Notes under the pieces: model-generated
Seen by the model: the letters and a program-made list of their open reading frames with translations, nothing else
Told to the model about the DNA's origin: nothing
Database searches by the model: none
Program-made: the position numbers and the translations under genes
Shown here: piece by piece, positions 53,316 to 62,744 of the stretch
Layout: the number at the start of each line of letters is the position of its first letter
Position numbering within the stretch: position 1 is the first letter of the stretch
From: Chitinophagaceae bacterium 26-R-25
GTDB taxonomy: Bacteria > Bacteroidota > Bacteroidia > Chitinophagales > Chitinophagaceae
Assembly (NCBI GenBank): GCA_029906195.1
Contig: JARWSJ010000002.1
Coordinates: forward strand, 1,364,001-1,428,000
Length of the DNA: 64,000 nt
Direction of reading: 5' to 3'

Positions 53316-54866
53316 ATGAGCAATTTATATAGCAATAAAAGAAAAACAGGGAACATGCCGAAGCAGATAATGTCGGTTTATATGTCTGTTGTGTTCCTGC
53401 TAGTAGCCACATTGTGTGGATGCAACAAATTTTTAGATGTACGGCCAAAAGACAAAGTGCCACAACCGGAACTATTTAAGGACGCGCAAGGTTTCAAAGA
53501 TGCTTTGAATGGGGTATATCTTTGCATGGACAAACCTTCAGGTTCAGCCGCTCTTTTCGGTTTGTACACGGGTGATTTATCTATGAGCATGCTGTCTACC
53601 CTTGCGTATGACTATGACAATGCAGCAACTGCAAATGTGGGTTCAAACAGTAGTTTCTTTCTCACTCTGGCTTCGTACAACTATGCAGATGCTACCATAA
53701 AAGCCGAGCAGATGTATATCTGGAACGGCATGTATTTCAATATTGCCAATCTTAACAACCTGCTTTCCCAGATTGACGATAAGAAAGGGGTATTTAAAGG
53801 GGATGATTATAACAGGATTAAAGGAGAGGCTACGGCATTGCGGGCCTTGTTACACTTCGATCTGGCACGCATGTTTGGTCAGCCACCTTTAACAGGCATG
53901 AATGCGCCAGCCATCCCATATGTTACAAGATATGGAGTTACATCCACACCTTTTTCAAGTTTGAGCAACGTGTTGGATTCATGCATACGCGATCTCTCTG
54001 CTGCAAAAGATATCCTGGCGCAAACCGATACTTCAGCGGTGTTGAAAGCGGTAGACGATCCGTTTACTTCATACACACAAAATCATATGAACTATTGGGC
54101 CGTAGAAGCATTGACGGCACGTGTGTATTTGTACAAAGGCGACATGGTAAACGCCGATAAATATGCGAAAGCTGTTATTGCCAGCGGAAAATTTCCACTG
54201 ATTACTTCTAATGTGGCGCTCCAAACCAATGCGGTAAGAGACAGGCTGTTTTCCCAGGAGCTTGTGTTCTCCGTGTACTCGAGCAATTTGAAAACTTATA
54301 ATCTTAATTTATTTAACAAAAGCAGTGGAACGCCGCTACAAGTATTGGCAACAAAAGGTGCGACGCCTACAGCTGCAGATAGCGTCGGAAACAAATACCT
54401 GTATTACAGAAAAGGCAGTGGTGCGGCAGGCGATTATCGCTTTATATCTTGGTTTGACAAAAGTACGGCAGGTGTACAGGTGCCTTCAAAATATTTCCAG
54501 GATGACAATTTGCCTTACTATCTACAAGGCAATGTCCCTGTAATCCGTGTATCTGAAATGTATTACATCGCTGCAGAAGCTGCGAATGCAAATGGTGACA
54601 TCGCAACAGGTGTAGCGTTCTTAAATAATGTTCGTCAGGCCCGTGGCTTACCGGCACTGAGCGCCAGCGGTATCAACTATGCCGACAGTTTATCCAGCGA
54701 AATCATGGCTGAGTACAGAAAAGAATTTGTGCAGGAAGGCCAGACATTTTTTTACTATAAGCGTTTGAACAAAGATCTGAAACAGGTTACTACCACCGCA
54801 GCTCCAGTTACTGCCGGTGTTTATACATTTCCAATTCCTGATGCTGAAAACGAATACAATCATTAA
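53316..54866 (+). CDS. SusD-like outer-membrane lipoprotein, second of two
   Basis: SusD partner of the second SusC. The lipoprotein Cys is in VATLCGCNKFLDVRPKDKVP; a second Met at 53355 preceded by AGGGAAC is an alternative start that leaves a shorter signal. Hallmarks: QGFKDALNGVYLCMDKPSGS, IKGEATALRALLHFDLARMF, AVEALTARVYLYKGDMVNAD and EYRKEFVQEGQTFFYYKRLN. 516 residues. Clearly related to the first SusD, with a longer middle. Gap to the preceding gene is 9 bp. Confidence 0.92.
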   Translation: MSNLYSNKRKTGNMPKQIMSVYMSVVFLLVATLCGCNKFLDVRPKDKVPQPELFKDAQGFKDALNGVYLCMDKPSGSAALFGLYTGDLSMSMLSTLAYDYDNAATANVGSNSSFFLTLASYNYADATIKAEQMYIWNGMYFNIANLNNLLSQIDDKKGVFKGDDYNRIKGEATALRALLHFDLARMFGQPPLTGMNAPAIPYVTRYGVTSTPFSSLSNVLDSCIRDLSAAKDILAQTDTSAVLKAVDDPFTSYTQNHMNYWAVEALTARVYLYKGDMVNADKYAKAVIASGKFPLITSNVALQTNAVRDRLFSQELVFSVYSSNLKTYNLNLFNKSSGTPLQVLATKGATPTAADSVGNKYLYYRKGSGAAGDYRFISWFDKSTAGVQVPSKYFQDDNLPYYLQGNVPVIRVSEMYYIAAEAANANGDIATGVAFLNNVRQARGLPALSASGINYADSLSSEIMAEYRKEFVQEGQTFFYYKRLNKDLKQVTTTAAPVTAGVYTFPIPDAENEYNH

Positions 54867-54872
54867 TCGACT

Positions 54873-55652
54873 ATGAAAAGAAAGTACATCATTATAATAT
54901 TATTGGCTGTAGCTGCAGGTTTTGCTGCATGCAAGCAGGAATCTCCCACAATGTTCAATGAACAGGATGCCGTTTATTTTAGTGCAGCATCCGATAGTAT
55001 AGGATATAGTTTTGCCAAATATCCAAGTCGCACTTTTGATACCGTCAAGGTTTCGGTTACCGTTTTGGGCAGCCCGGTAAATGCGGACCGCGAAATCGTT
55101 GTGCAAACAGTAGCTGATTCATCTATTAATGCAAAAGAAGGCGTGCATTATAAGTTACTGGCGCCGTATAAAATGCCGGCAAACCAGGTAACTACACTGC
55201 TACCGGTACTAGTCTATCGTACGCCGGATCTGGATAGCCTGACTGCAACATTTGTTCTGGGACTTCAGGTGAACAATAATTTTAAGCTGGGTTTTACCAA
55301 AAAAAGCTTCATTAAAATTAAAACCGCTTATTTGCAAAAGCCGTCTTCATGGGGTGAAACCAACGGAACACAATGGGCCGGTTCTATCAGCAATTTTGGT
55401 ACCTGGACAAGAACAAAATACAAGCTGATCCTTGACGCCTTGTACGATCCTGTTGGAGATTCAACCATCACAGAATTTCCCGGCACTAAAGCTCAACCGC
55501 CAGTTATCTATCCACAGTATTTGCAACTGGTAAGAAACTATATCAGAACAAACTATCCGGGTAATGTTTCTTCTCCTTTGGGAGTAGGGGCTACACTGCG
55601 GGATCCCGACGCAAATAATGCCTTTATACAGGTCGGTAATGCAAATTATTAA
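54873..55652 (+). CDS. DUF4843 lipoprotein
   Basis: Surface lipoprotein of the DUF4843 family, found almost only next to SusCD pairs in Bacteroidota. Lipoprotein signal AAGFAACKQ (Cys20). Beta-rich mature domain with QDAVYFSAASDSIGYSFAKY, FDTVKVSVTVLGSPVNADRE and VHYKLLAPYKMPANQVTTLL, matching the family's fibronectin-like start. 259 residues. Starts 6 bp after SusD and overlaps the next gene by 1 base (TAATG). Likely a surface cargo-binding subunit. Confidence 0.85.
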   Translation: MKRKYIIIILLAVAAGFAACKQESPTMFNEQDAVYFSAASDSIGYSFAKYPSRTFDTVKVSVTVLGSPVNADREIVVQTVADSSINAKEGVHYKLLAPYKMPANQVTTLLPVLVYRTPDLDSLTATFVLGLQVNNNFKLGFTKKSFIKIKTAYLQKPSSWGETNGTQWAGSISNFGTWTRTKYKLILDALYDPVGDSTITEFPGTKAQPPVIYPQYLQLVRNYIRTNYPGNVSSPLGVGATLRDPDANNAFIQVGNANY

Positions 55653-57343
55653 TGGAGAAAAAAGTTTTAGAAACAATGAACAGTAAAAATATTTGGAGCA
55701 AACTTATAGTCGCCGTACTGACTATATTCATATTCGTAGCCTGTAAAAAGGATCGGGGTAATTACAACTATACGGCCGTCAATACAATAACGGTTAAAAC
55801 CGACTCTTTAAATGTAGATGCCAGTAAAGTTATAAGCAATGACTCTATTTCTGTAAAACAGTTTGATAGTTTGACGGTGAACGTTCTGTTATCTCAAACC
55901 CAGGCCTCCAATAGTCTTTCCTATCAGTGGATGATTATTCAAACAGCACAGAATCTTTCTAATCCGACTCAATACATTGTGGGCACGTGCCAGCAGTTGA
56001 GAACAAGAATAAACCTGTCACCAAATTTGTATCGCCTCGTGCTAAAGGTTACTGACAACACTACCGGTGTTTCTTTTTACAAAACTTATTCGCTAAATGT
56101 TGATACCTCGCCGTGGGGAGGGGAAGGTTGGGTTGTATTGCAGGATCAGCCTTCGCAAGGAGGATGTGATATTTCCCTGATCGCAACAAGAGATGGTACA
56201 TCCGGTACTGGAACTGTGTATCCTAATCTTTATTCCCTGGGAAATTTTGGAAACAAATTGCCGGCAGGTACAAGTAAGGTTAATGTGCTTAACTACTCTG
56301 CATCGTTGCGTATCCAGAAGGTTTCCTTTTTTTATCCTAACGGAGGACTACAGGTGCGCTCGACGGATTTCGCTGACTCCAGTTATACTTCAGGCTGGTT
56401 TTTTGCTGAACCTTCTACCATCAATTTGCAGGTAAACGGTATCAACCAGGGTTTCCAATATGAATATTTGATCAACAATAATCAGCTACATTACAGAGCG
56501 GTGAATGCAACCTCCATTAAGGCACCACCCATTCTGTTTAATGCGCCTATACTCGGCTCTTGGACGCTTGCGCCATTTGTCTTAAATGCCGGACTCGGCG
56601 ATTCTTATTTAACACTTTATGACCAGGCGAACAAATGCTTTTTTCAATACAATGCTGCACCCACTAACGGGGGCTTAGTAGGAATTACTACAGATATACC
56701 AAATGGGCATTTTGCTGCATATACTAAAGGAGCGGCACCGCTGGATCCAAAGACAGGCTCAGGCTTCGATTTGAACAATATTGGTAAAACACTATTTTAT
56801 GCAGAGAATAGCCTGCCTCAAACGGCTAGCCCTGCTACATTTAGTTGTCTCTTCAGAAATACCACGGCTGATTCTACATGGATTTATCAGCTTGGTGTTG
56901 GAGGTTTTGCTATAGCAAATACAAACATTACCGGCAGGTACTTTCTTTCAGAGGCAAAAGTACCCGGAATCAATGCTGCGACACTTTTTGCTTTCCCAAC
57001 ATTTTTAACTCTGCCGGGTAAATTCTATTATGTAAATAGCAATACCATTAATACTTGTACTATTGGAACGCTCGCTACATCTACTTCCACGGTGGGGTAT
57101 ACATTCCCGGCAGGTACGATTATCAAAGCAATGAAAGTTTTCAAATCTGGCTATGCAACTGCACCTTCAACGGAGAGCAAAGTCTTGGTTGTTGCTACGG
57201 ATGAAACAGCAGCAGGAGAGGGCAACAAAGTTTATTTCTTAAGTATTACATCAACAGGCGATATAAACAATAATCCTCTCGCAGTTTACACTGGCTTTAA
57301 TAATATCATTGACATCAGCTTCAAGAAGGGGTTGGGTTTGTAG
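55652..57343 (+). CDS. PKD-like family lipoprotein
   Basis: Surface lipoprotein with an N-terminal PKD-like region and a beta-propeller-like remainder. Signal FIFVACKKDRG has Cys31 if the ATG at 55652 is used; the ATG at 55676 gives a more usual 23-residue signal. The N-domain shows SLSYQWMIIQTAQN and LYRLVLKVTDNTTGVSFYKT, the PKD-like fold found beside SusCD pairs. The C-terminal 380 residues have repeating beta strands around GEGWVVLQDQPSQGGCDISL and TLYDQANKCFFQYN. 563 residues. Role in the operon is presumably binding or positioning of cargo. Confidence 0.82.
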   Translation: MEKKVLETMNSKNIWSKLIVAVLTIFIFVACKKDRGNYNYTAVNTITVKTDSLNVDASKVISNDSISVKQFDSLTVNVLLSQTQASNSLSYQWMIIQTAQNLSNPTQYIVGTCQQLRTRINLSPNLYRLVLKVTDNTTGVSFYKTYSLNVDTSPWGGEGWVVLQDQPSQGGCDISLIATRDGTSGTGTVYPNLYSLGNFGNKLPAGTSKVNVLNYSASLRIQKVSFFYPNGGLQVRSTDFADSSYTSGWFFAEPSTINLQVNGINQGFQYEYLINNNQLHYRAVNATSIKAPPILFNAPILGSWTLAPFVLNAGLGDSYLTLYDQANKCFFQYNAAPTNGGLVGITTDIPNGHFAAYTKGAAPLDPKTGSGFDLNNIGKTLFYAENSLPQTASPATFSCLFRNTTADSTWIYQLGVGGFAIANTNITGRYFLSEAKVPGINAATLFAFPTFLTLPGKFYYVNSNTINTCTIGTLATSTSTVGYTFPAGTIIKAMKVFKSGYATAPSTESKVLVVATDETAAGEGNKVYFLSITSTGDINNNPLAVYTGFNNIIDISFKKGLGL

Positions 57344-57691
57344 GAGAGAGAGTAAAAAGATGATGTTTTGTTTTTTTGGAAGAAGATCGCTTCGCCCCTT
57401 TTGTCAATACAATTCTGGAAAATACAGGAAAGAAGGAATTGTAACGATCGGGGCGAAGCGATCTTCTTTTTGTAATACGAGCCATCATTAAAATATGAAG
57501 CTGGAGCGGTTTTGCCAAAATATCTGCGACTTTGGTAGATGGTTTTTAATAAGCTTAAGCATCAATAATAATGGCAGTTTAAAAATTGGTCAAAAGTTTT
57601 TTCAAATTGGTCCTATTATTTGAATCTATTCTTTAAACAGAGGTAGTTTTAAGGTTCTTGTGAAACAGAAATAATATTTCAAAAGTTAGTT
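57344..57691. other. Gene-free gap between importer and protease genes
   Basis: Holds the GC-armed inverted repeat and terminator at 57381-57472, followed by about 200 bp of AT-rich sequence that could carry a separate promoter for the two metalloprotease genes (TATTATTTG near 57617 is a near match to the -7 box). No gene was seen. Confidence 0.5.
57381..57472 (+). terminator. Long-armed inverted repeat / terminator after the SusCD operon
   Basis: Left arm 57381-57398 and right arm 57450-57467 (GGGGCGAAGCGATCTTCT) are perfect 18-bp reverse complements, and a shorter CAATACAATTC / GAATTGTA stem lies inside. The right arm is followed by TTTTG. It starts 38 bp after the PKD-like gene. A run of seven T also precedes it, so it may act in both directions. 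Confidence 0.7.
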
Positions 57692-60154
57692 ATGAATCTA
57701 AAAAAGGTATTTGGTTTTCTTTCGCTGGTTAGTGCGGTAAACTATGTAGTTGCGCAAGATAGTACCGGTGTAAAAAAGGCGGAGTCTCCAAAAATTAAAT
57801 CATATTCAGAAGTCATCACTTCAAGAGCCGTGGCAAAAAATGGTTTGTTCACGGTATACAAGCAAGATGAAAAATATTTCTTCGAAATCCCTGATTCTTT
57901 GCTTAACAGGGACGTTCTTTTCTCCACCCGTTTAGCTAAGGTGCCTACAGGCAGTCCCATGTTCAACGGAGAAATGGTGAACAGTATCATCGTGTATTTT
58001 GAAAAAGCAAGTGATGAGAAACTATACGTGAAAGCGTTGACAAATGTGGCTACCGCTGCTCCCGGCCAGGCAATCGCAAAAGCTGTTTCCAATTCATCTA
58101 TGGACCCAATCATAATGGTAATAGATGTTAAGGCTCGTGGAAAAAATAATAAGAGCTCCATCGTAGATGTTACGGATTTCTTCTTAAAAGATAATATCAT
58201 AACTGGCTTTGACGCTGGTGCCAAGAAAAATATGGGATTGGGCGGTGTTGCTCCAGACAGATCTTTTCTTTTGGCGGCAGATTCTTACCAGCAAAATATA
58301 GAAGTTAAAACGTTAAAGACGTACACCATGGGCGCCGCTGGGCCCGACGCAAGTCCAAGTGTTGGTGTAACTTTTGAATTAAGCAACTCGGTTATGCTGC
58401 TTCCAAGGGAGCCTATGCATGCGAGATACGCTGACCCTCGTGTGGGCTACAGCACAGAAAGCTACAAAGTGTTTTCAGATGATCAGCAAAAAGTGGACGT
58501 AAAAACTTTTATTGTTCGCCAGCGTTTGGAGCCCAAATCTGAAGACATAGAAAAATATAAAAAAGGGGAATTGGTAGAACCCAAAGAACCTATCGTTTAT
58601 TATGTAGATCCTGCAACGCCGAAACAATGGCGCCCATTCATTATAGCAGGTATCAACGATTGGAACGAGGCCTTTAAAGTTGCTGGATACAAAAATGCTA
58701 TCATCGGTAAAGAGTGGCCAGAGAACGATACAACGATGAAATTGGAAGATGCAAGGTATAAAGTGATACGTTATTTCGCTTCCAGCCAGTCTATGTCAAC
58801 TGTACCTAAAGTGTACGATCCGCGTAGTGGTGAAATATTGCAAACTTATATCGGATGGTCACACAGTAATTTGCAGGCGCTGCACGACTGGTATTTTGTT
58901 CAGGCGTCGGCTGTTGACCCTGCAACAAGAAATGTAAAATTCAGTAATGAATTGATGGGTACCCTGATCAAGGCTGAAATTAGCAGAATGGTGGGCGTAT
59001 CTCTTGGACTTCGCAACAACCTTATTGCAAGCTATGCTACTCCGGTAGAAAAACTTCGCGATAAAAACTGGGTGGAGAACAATGGAATTTCCTCTTCAAT
59101 AATGGACATTCAGCATTACAACTATGTAGCGCAACCGGAAGATAAAATTTCGACGAAAGGCCTGATTCCACAAATTGGTGATTATGACAAATGGGCAATA
59201 AAGTATGGATATAGCTATACTGGTATCAGCGATTTTGAAAAAGAAAAGGATCTGTTAGCAAAACTAACAACCAGTACAGCGGTGGATGCTAAATCCAGCT
59301 TTAAGACAGATGTAAATCCTAACCTCAATGATCCTGCCGATCCTCGTGCACAAACTGAAGACCTGAGCAACGATCAGGTAAAGGCATCCGAGTATGGTAT
59401 TAAGAATCTGAAAATTGTAATGACTAATCTCCTGAGCTGGACACGTGCAGATATGGACATGTATGATAATGCTGCGGGCGCCTACAATGATGTTGTTGAT
59501 TGGTACAAACTTCTTACGCGTCATGCATATACACAGCTTGGAGGTACTTATGAAAATGCTAAGACAGTAGAGCAGTCCGGTGATGTTTACACTATTGTTC
59601 CAAAAGAAAAACAAAAAAGAGCGCTTGCTTTTTTACAAAAAGAAGTATTTCAAACGCCAACTTGGTTGTTGAATCCTGAGGTGTTGAACAAATTCAGCAA
59701 ACCGGTTAAAAAGGAAAAACTGATTGGAATACAGTATGATGCTTTATACTACGTGCTTAACTCTGGCCGATTGTATAAGATGACCACTGAAACAATGCGC
59801 TACGGAAAAGAAAATACTTACACCGTGGATGAATTGATGACAGATCTTGAAAAAGGTTTGTGGAGCGAATTGAATGGTAAACCGACAATAATAGACACAT
59901 ATAGAAGAAGCTTGCAGAAATCATGGATCGAAAGTCTTGGTAATGTTCTGAAAGATGCGTCCAAAACACCGGAGCCGGGCAGCACATCACCAGATCTTTC
60001 CCTAACCGATATTCCTGCAGTGGTACGTGCTCACATGGAAAGCATTGCGAATCGTTGCAAAGCTGCCGCTGTAACTTGCACGGATCCAATGACGCTTGCA
60101 CACTTAAAGTATGTAGAAGCGAAACTGAGGAAAAAGCTGAATCCAAAAGACTAA
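57692..60154 (+). CDS. Metalloprotease-like pseudoenzyme (DUF5117/5118-type), zinc site lost
   Basis: Secreted 820-residue protein of the zinc-dependent metalloprotease group with DUF5117/DUF5118-type domains, signal peptide ending NYVVAQ. It is closely similar along its length to the gene downstream: both share RQRLEPKSEDIEKYKKGELV (or PEDIEKYKRGEL), IVYYVDPATPKQWRPFIIAG, WNEAFK and DPRSGEILQTYIGWSH. Where the paralogue has the zinc motif HEVGHTLGLRH, this one has RMVGVSLGLRN (residues 432-442). All three His ligands and the catalytic Glu are gone, while the surrounding LMGTLIK and SSIMD (Met-turn) are kept. The reading frame is fully open, so it is maintained as a protein but cannot bind zinc in this way. 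Probably a binding or regulatory partner. Confidence 0.88.
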   Translation: MNLKKVFGFLSLVSAVNYVVAQDSTGVKKAESPKIKSYSEVITSRAVAKNGLFTVYKQDEKYFFEIPDSLLNRDVLFSTRLAKVPTGSPMFNGEMVNSIIVYFEKASDEKLYVKALTNVATAAPGQAIAKAVSNSSMDPIIMVIDVKARGKNNKSSIVDVTDFFLKDNIITGFDAGAKKNMGLGGVAPDRSFLLAADSYQQNIEVKTLKTYTMGAAGPDASPSVGVTFELSNSVMLLPREPMHARYADPRVGYSTESYKVFSDDQQKVDVKTFIVRQRLEPKSEDIEKYKKGELVEPKEPIVYYVDPATPKQWRPFIIAGINDWNEAFKVAGYKNAIIGKEWPENDTTMKLEDARYKVIRYFASSQSMSTVPKVYDPRSGEILQTYIGWSHSNLQALHDWYFVQASAVDPATRNVKFSNELMGTLIKAEISRMVGVSLGLRNNLIASYATPVEKLRDKNWVENNGISSSIMDIQHYNYVAQPEDKISTKGLIPQIGDYDKWAIKYGYSYTGISDFEKEKDLLAKLTTSTAVDAKSSFKTDVNPNLNDPADPRAQTEDLSNDQVKASEYGIKNLKIVMTNLLSWTRADMDMYDNAAGAYNDVVDWYKLLTRHAYTQLGGTYENAKTVEQSGDVYTIVPKEKQKRALAFLQKEVFQTPTWLLNPEVLNKFSKPVKKEKLIGIQYDALYYVLNSGRLYKMTTETMRYGKENTYTVDELMTDLEKGLWSELNGKPTIIDTYRRSLQKSWIESLGNVLKDASKTPEPGSTSPDLSLTDIPAVVRAHMESIANRCKAAAVTCTDPMTLAHLKYVEAKLRKKLNPKD

Positions 60155-60190
60155 GTGTGTAACAAATACTTGTCTGTATTAAATATATCA

Positions 60191-60206
60191 TCCCGCCCAA
60201 GCGGGA
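60191..60206 (+). promoter_or_regulatory. Small hairpin before the active protease gene
   Basis: TCCCGC-CCAA-GCGGGA hairpin in the 69-bp spacer between the two metalloprotease genes, 18 bp before the ATG. No T tract, so it may stabilise mRNA or tune translation of the second gene. Confidence 0.45.
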
Positions 60207-60223
60207 TAACTAAAAATGAACGG

Positions 60224-62734
60224 ATGAAACAAGTTTTCTTATCGATAATATTATGTGGTTTTCTTTCTGCAATTGGTTCTGCACAAACGAACGTGGCTGC
60301 ACCAACTGCAATAAAAACGACATCGGGTTCCTATAATCAAATTGTTAAGCCTGGAACGCTTAGCAAAAAAGGATTGTTCTCCATTTATAAAACGGACGAT
60401 AAATATTACTTTGAAATACCTGACTCATTGCTGGGCCGACAGCTATTGCTGACGACTTGGCTCGTAAAGGTGCCGGGAGGAAGTCCCAAATTTGGCGGAG
60501 AAGTAATGAATACCCGCGTAATAACTTTTGAAAAAGAAAGAGGGAAGGTTGCTTTAAAGGTAGTTACCATACTTCAGGAAACAGATAGCACAAGTGCCAT
60601 CTCCCAAGCGATAAAGAATTCCAACGTAAATTCGATCGCGACGTTATTTGATATAAAAGCACAAGGCACCGGGGGCAGGTCCTCGATCATTGACGTTACC
60701 GATTTTCTTCAAAAGGAAAATTCATTTACAATACTTAACTCAGAAGTTAAAAGAGGTTTGTCAGTTGGTTCGATGGCGCCAGATCGCAGTTTTGTGAAAA
60801 GCTTTGCGGCCTATCCGATCAATGTTGAGGTGAAAATGTTGCGAACATATTCAGCGTCAGGAGGCGGCCCAAGCGGAATAGGCGCACGTCCGGCGGCTGC
60901 ACCATTGGAAGCAGCTCAAATTGGAGGAGCGATCACACTTGAAATTTCTACTTCCATTTTTTTGATGCCGGAAAAACCAATGATGCCGCGCAGGTTTGAT
61001 GCAAGGGTTGGATATTTCGCAGATGCGTACAATGAGTTTGCTGATGAACAGCAAAAAGCCGACACTAAAATTTTCATCGTGCGTCAGCGCCTGGAGCCCA
61101 AACCAGAAGATATTGAAAAATACAAAAGAGGAGAATTGGTAGAACCCAAAGAGCAGATCGTTTATTATGTAGATCCTGCAACTCCTAAACAATGGCGCCC
61201 ATACATTATTGCAGGTATCAATGACTGGAACGAAGCATTTAAAGCAGCTGGATTTAAAAATGCGATCGTGGGTAAAGAATGGCCCGAAAATGATACTACA
61301 ATGAGTTTGGAAGATGCGCGCTATAAAATTGTACGTTACTTCCCCTCCGAAGTAGCAAATGCTTATGGCCCGAATATTCACGATCCAAGAAGCGGCGAAG
61401 TGCTGCAAAGTTATGTGGGATGGTACCATAACGTTATGACTTTATTGCACGATTGGTACATGATACAGGCAGGACCAAGTGACCCCCGCGCACGCAAAAT
61501 GAAATTCAGTGACTCGCTGATGGGTACTTTAATTCGCTTTGTGTCATCACATGAAGTAGGCCATACACTTGGCTTGCGCCACAACATGGGTAGCAGTAGT
61601 TTGACGCCGGTTGAAAAATTGCGTGACAAGAACTGGGTAGAAGCACATGGTCACACAAATTCTATTATGGATTATGCCCGTTTCAACTATGTGGCACAAC
61701 CTGAAGACAGCATCGGTGAAGCAGGACTTATGCCGCGTATCAACGATTATGATAAATGGGCCATCAAATGGGGATATACATGGACCGATGCAAAAGATGA
61801 CGAGGCTGATAAAAAGATCGTTTCTCAATGGATCGTTGACAGCCTGAAAGCCAATCCGAGATTATGGTTTGGTGGAGAAGGGATGAACAATGACGCTCGT
61901 TGCCAATCGGAAGATTTGGGCGACGATAACATGAAGGCGAATGAATACGGCATTAAGAACCTTAAATATGTAATGGCTCATTTGGCTGAATGGACAAAAG
62001 AAGACAACGATCTTTACACAAATTTGGTTGGTGTGTACCGCCAGGTGGTTAGCCAATACCTGCGTTATGTATTGCATGTAACAAAGAATGTTGCAAGTAC
62101 CTATGAAACGTGGAAAACAGTAGAGCAGCCCGGTAATATTTATGCGCCGGAACCTGCTGCGAAGCAAAGAGAAGCCGTTGCGTTTTTAAATAAAGAAGTC
62201 TTTACAACACCTGAATGGTTGCTTAACAGTGACATTCTCAACAAAATAAGCAATCCTGTGCGTTTGGGAAGTGTGAGTACCGTGCAAGGGAGAGTGCTTG
62301 ATCAATTATTAAGTGATAGGGTGTTTAACACTTTGTTGATGCATGAAAGAAGATATGGTAAAGACAGCTGCTATACGATGATCGCATTTTTAAATGATTT
62401 GAAATCGGGCATCTGGAGCGAGTTGAAAACAAAGCAGCCAATAGATATCTATCGTCGTAGTATCCAGAAGAATTATATCTCGAATGTTTTTGCTGCGATG
62501 AAAGAGGCAGAAGCAGGAAATAATCTGATCGCTCTTTTCATGGGTGGGGCAGCAGCGCAGGAGAATTCGCCGGTTACAATGTCATCAGATGTAGGTTCTT
62601 ATCTTGCTCTGCACCTTGAAAAACTAAGAAGCGAGATTCTGGCTGCAATTCCAATGGCAAAAGACAAAGACACAAAGGATCACTTGATCTATGTAGCTGA
62701 GCAAATCAAAACAGGTTTAAAAAATCAGTTTTAA
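60224..62734 (+). CDS. Zinc-dependent metalloprotease (DUF5117/5118-type), active-site intact
   Basis: Secreted metallopeptidase of about 836 residues; start at ATG 60224, giving signal peptide ending AIGSAQ. The upstream in-frame GTG at 60155 is unlikely. The zinc motif is HEVGHTLGLRH (residues 443-453), of the metzincin-like HExxHxxGxxH type, with the Met-turn SIMDYARFNYVAQ about 40 residues later. Preceding blocks: FEIPDSLLGRQLLLTTW, GSPKFGGEVMNTRVITFEKE, RQRLEPKPEDIEKYKRGELV, and YYVDPATPKQWRPYIIAGIN. Such proteins are frequent near SusCD pairs in Chitinophaga relatives. It likely cleaves protein cargo outside the cytoplasm and supplies peptides to the importers. Confidence 0.92.
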   Translation: MKQVFLSIILCGFLSAIGSAQTNVAAPTAIKTTSGSYNQIVKPGTLSKKGLFSIYKTDDKYYFEIPDSLLGRQLLLTTWLVKVPGGSPKFGGEVMNTRVITFEKERGKVALKVVTILQETDSTSAISQAIKNSNVNSIATLFDIKAQGTGGRSSIIDVTDFLQKENSFTILNSEVKRGLSVGSMAPDRSFVKSFAAYPINVEVKMLRTYSASGGGPSGIGARPAAAPLEAAQIGGAITLEISTSIFLMPEKPMMPRRFDARVGYFADAYNEFADEQQKADTKIFIVRQRLEPKPEDIEKYKRGELVEPKEQIVYYVDPATPKQWRPYIIAGINDWNEAFKAAGFKNAIVGKEWPENDTTMSLEDARYKIVRYFPSEVANAYGPNIHDPRSGEVLQSYVGWYHNVMTLLHDWYMIQAGPSDPRARKMKFSDSLMGTLIRFVSSHEVGHTLGLRHNMGSSSLTPVEKLRDKNWVEAHGHTNSIMDYARFNYVAQPEDSIGEAGLMPRINDYDKWAIKWGYTWTDAKDDEADKKIVSQWIVDSLKANPRLWFGGEGMNNDARCQSEDLGDDNMKANEYGIKNLKYVMAHLAEWTKEDNDLYTNLVGVYRQVVSQYLRYVLHVTKNVASTYETWKTVEQPGNIYAPEPAAKQREAVAFLNKEVFTTPEWLLNSDILNKISNPVRLGSVSTVQGRVLDQLLSDRVFNTLLMHERRYGKDSCYTMIAFLNDLKSGIWSELKTKQPIDIYRRSIQKNYISNVFAAMKEAEAGNNLIALFMGGAAAQENSPVTMSSDVGSYLALHLEKLRSEILAAIPMAKDKDTKDHLIYVAEQIKTGLKNQF

Positions 62735-62744
62735 TTTTTGAAAG

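Noticed and set aside
1187-57467. CRISPR array
   Set aside because: The repeats are short tandem units and paired inverted arms without regular spacers, and no cas gene is present.
57692-60154. Calling the first metalloprotease paralogue a pseudogene
   Set aside because: The frame is open for 820 codons with signal peptide and conserved domains; it is a protein that lost its zinc site, not a broken gene.
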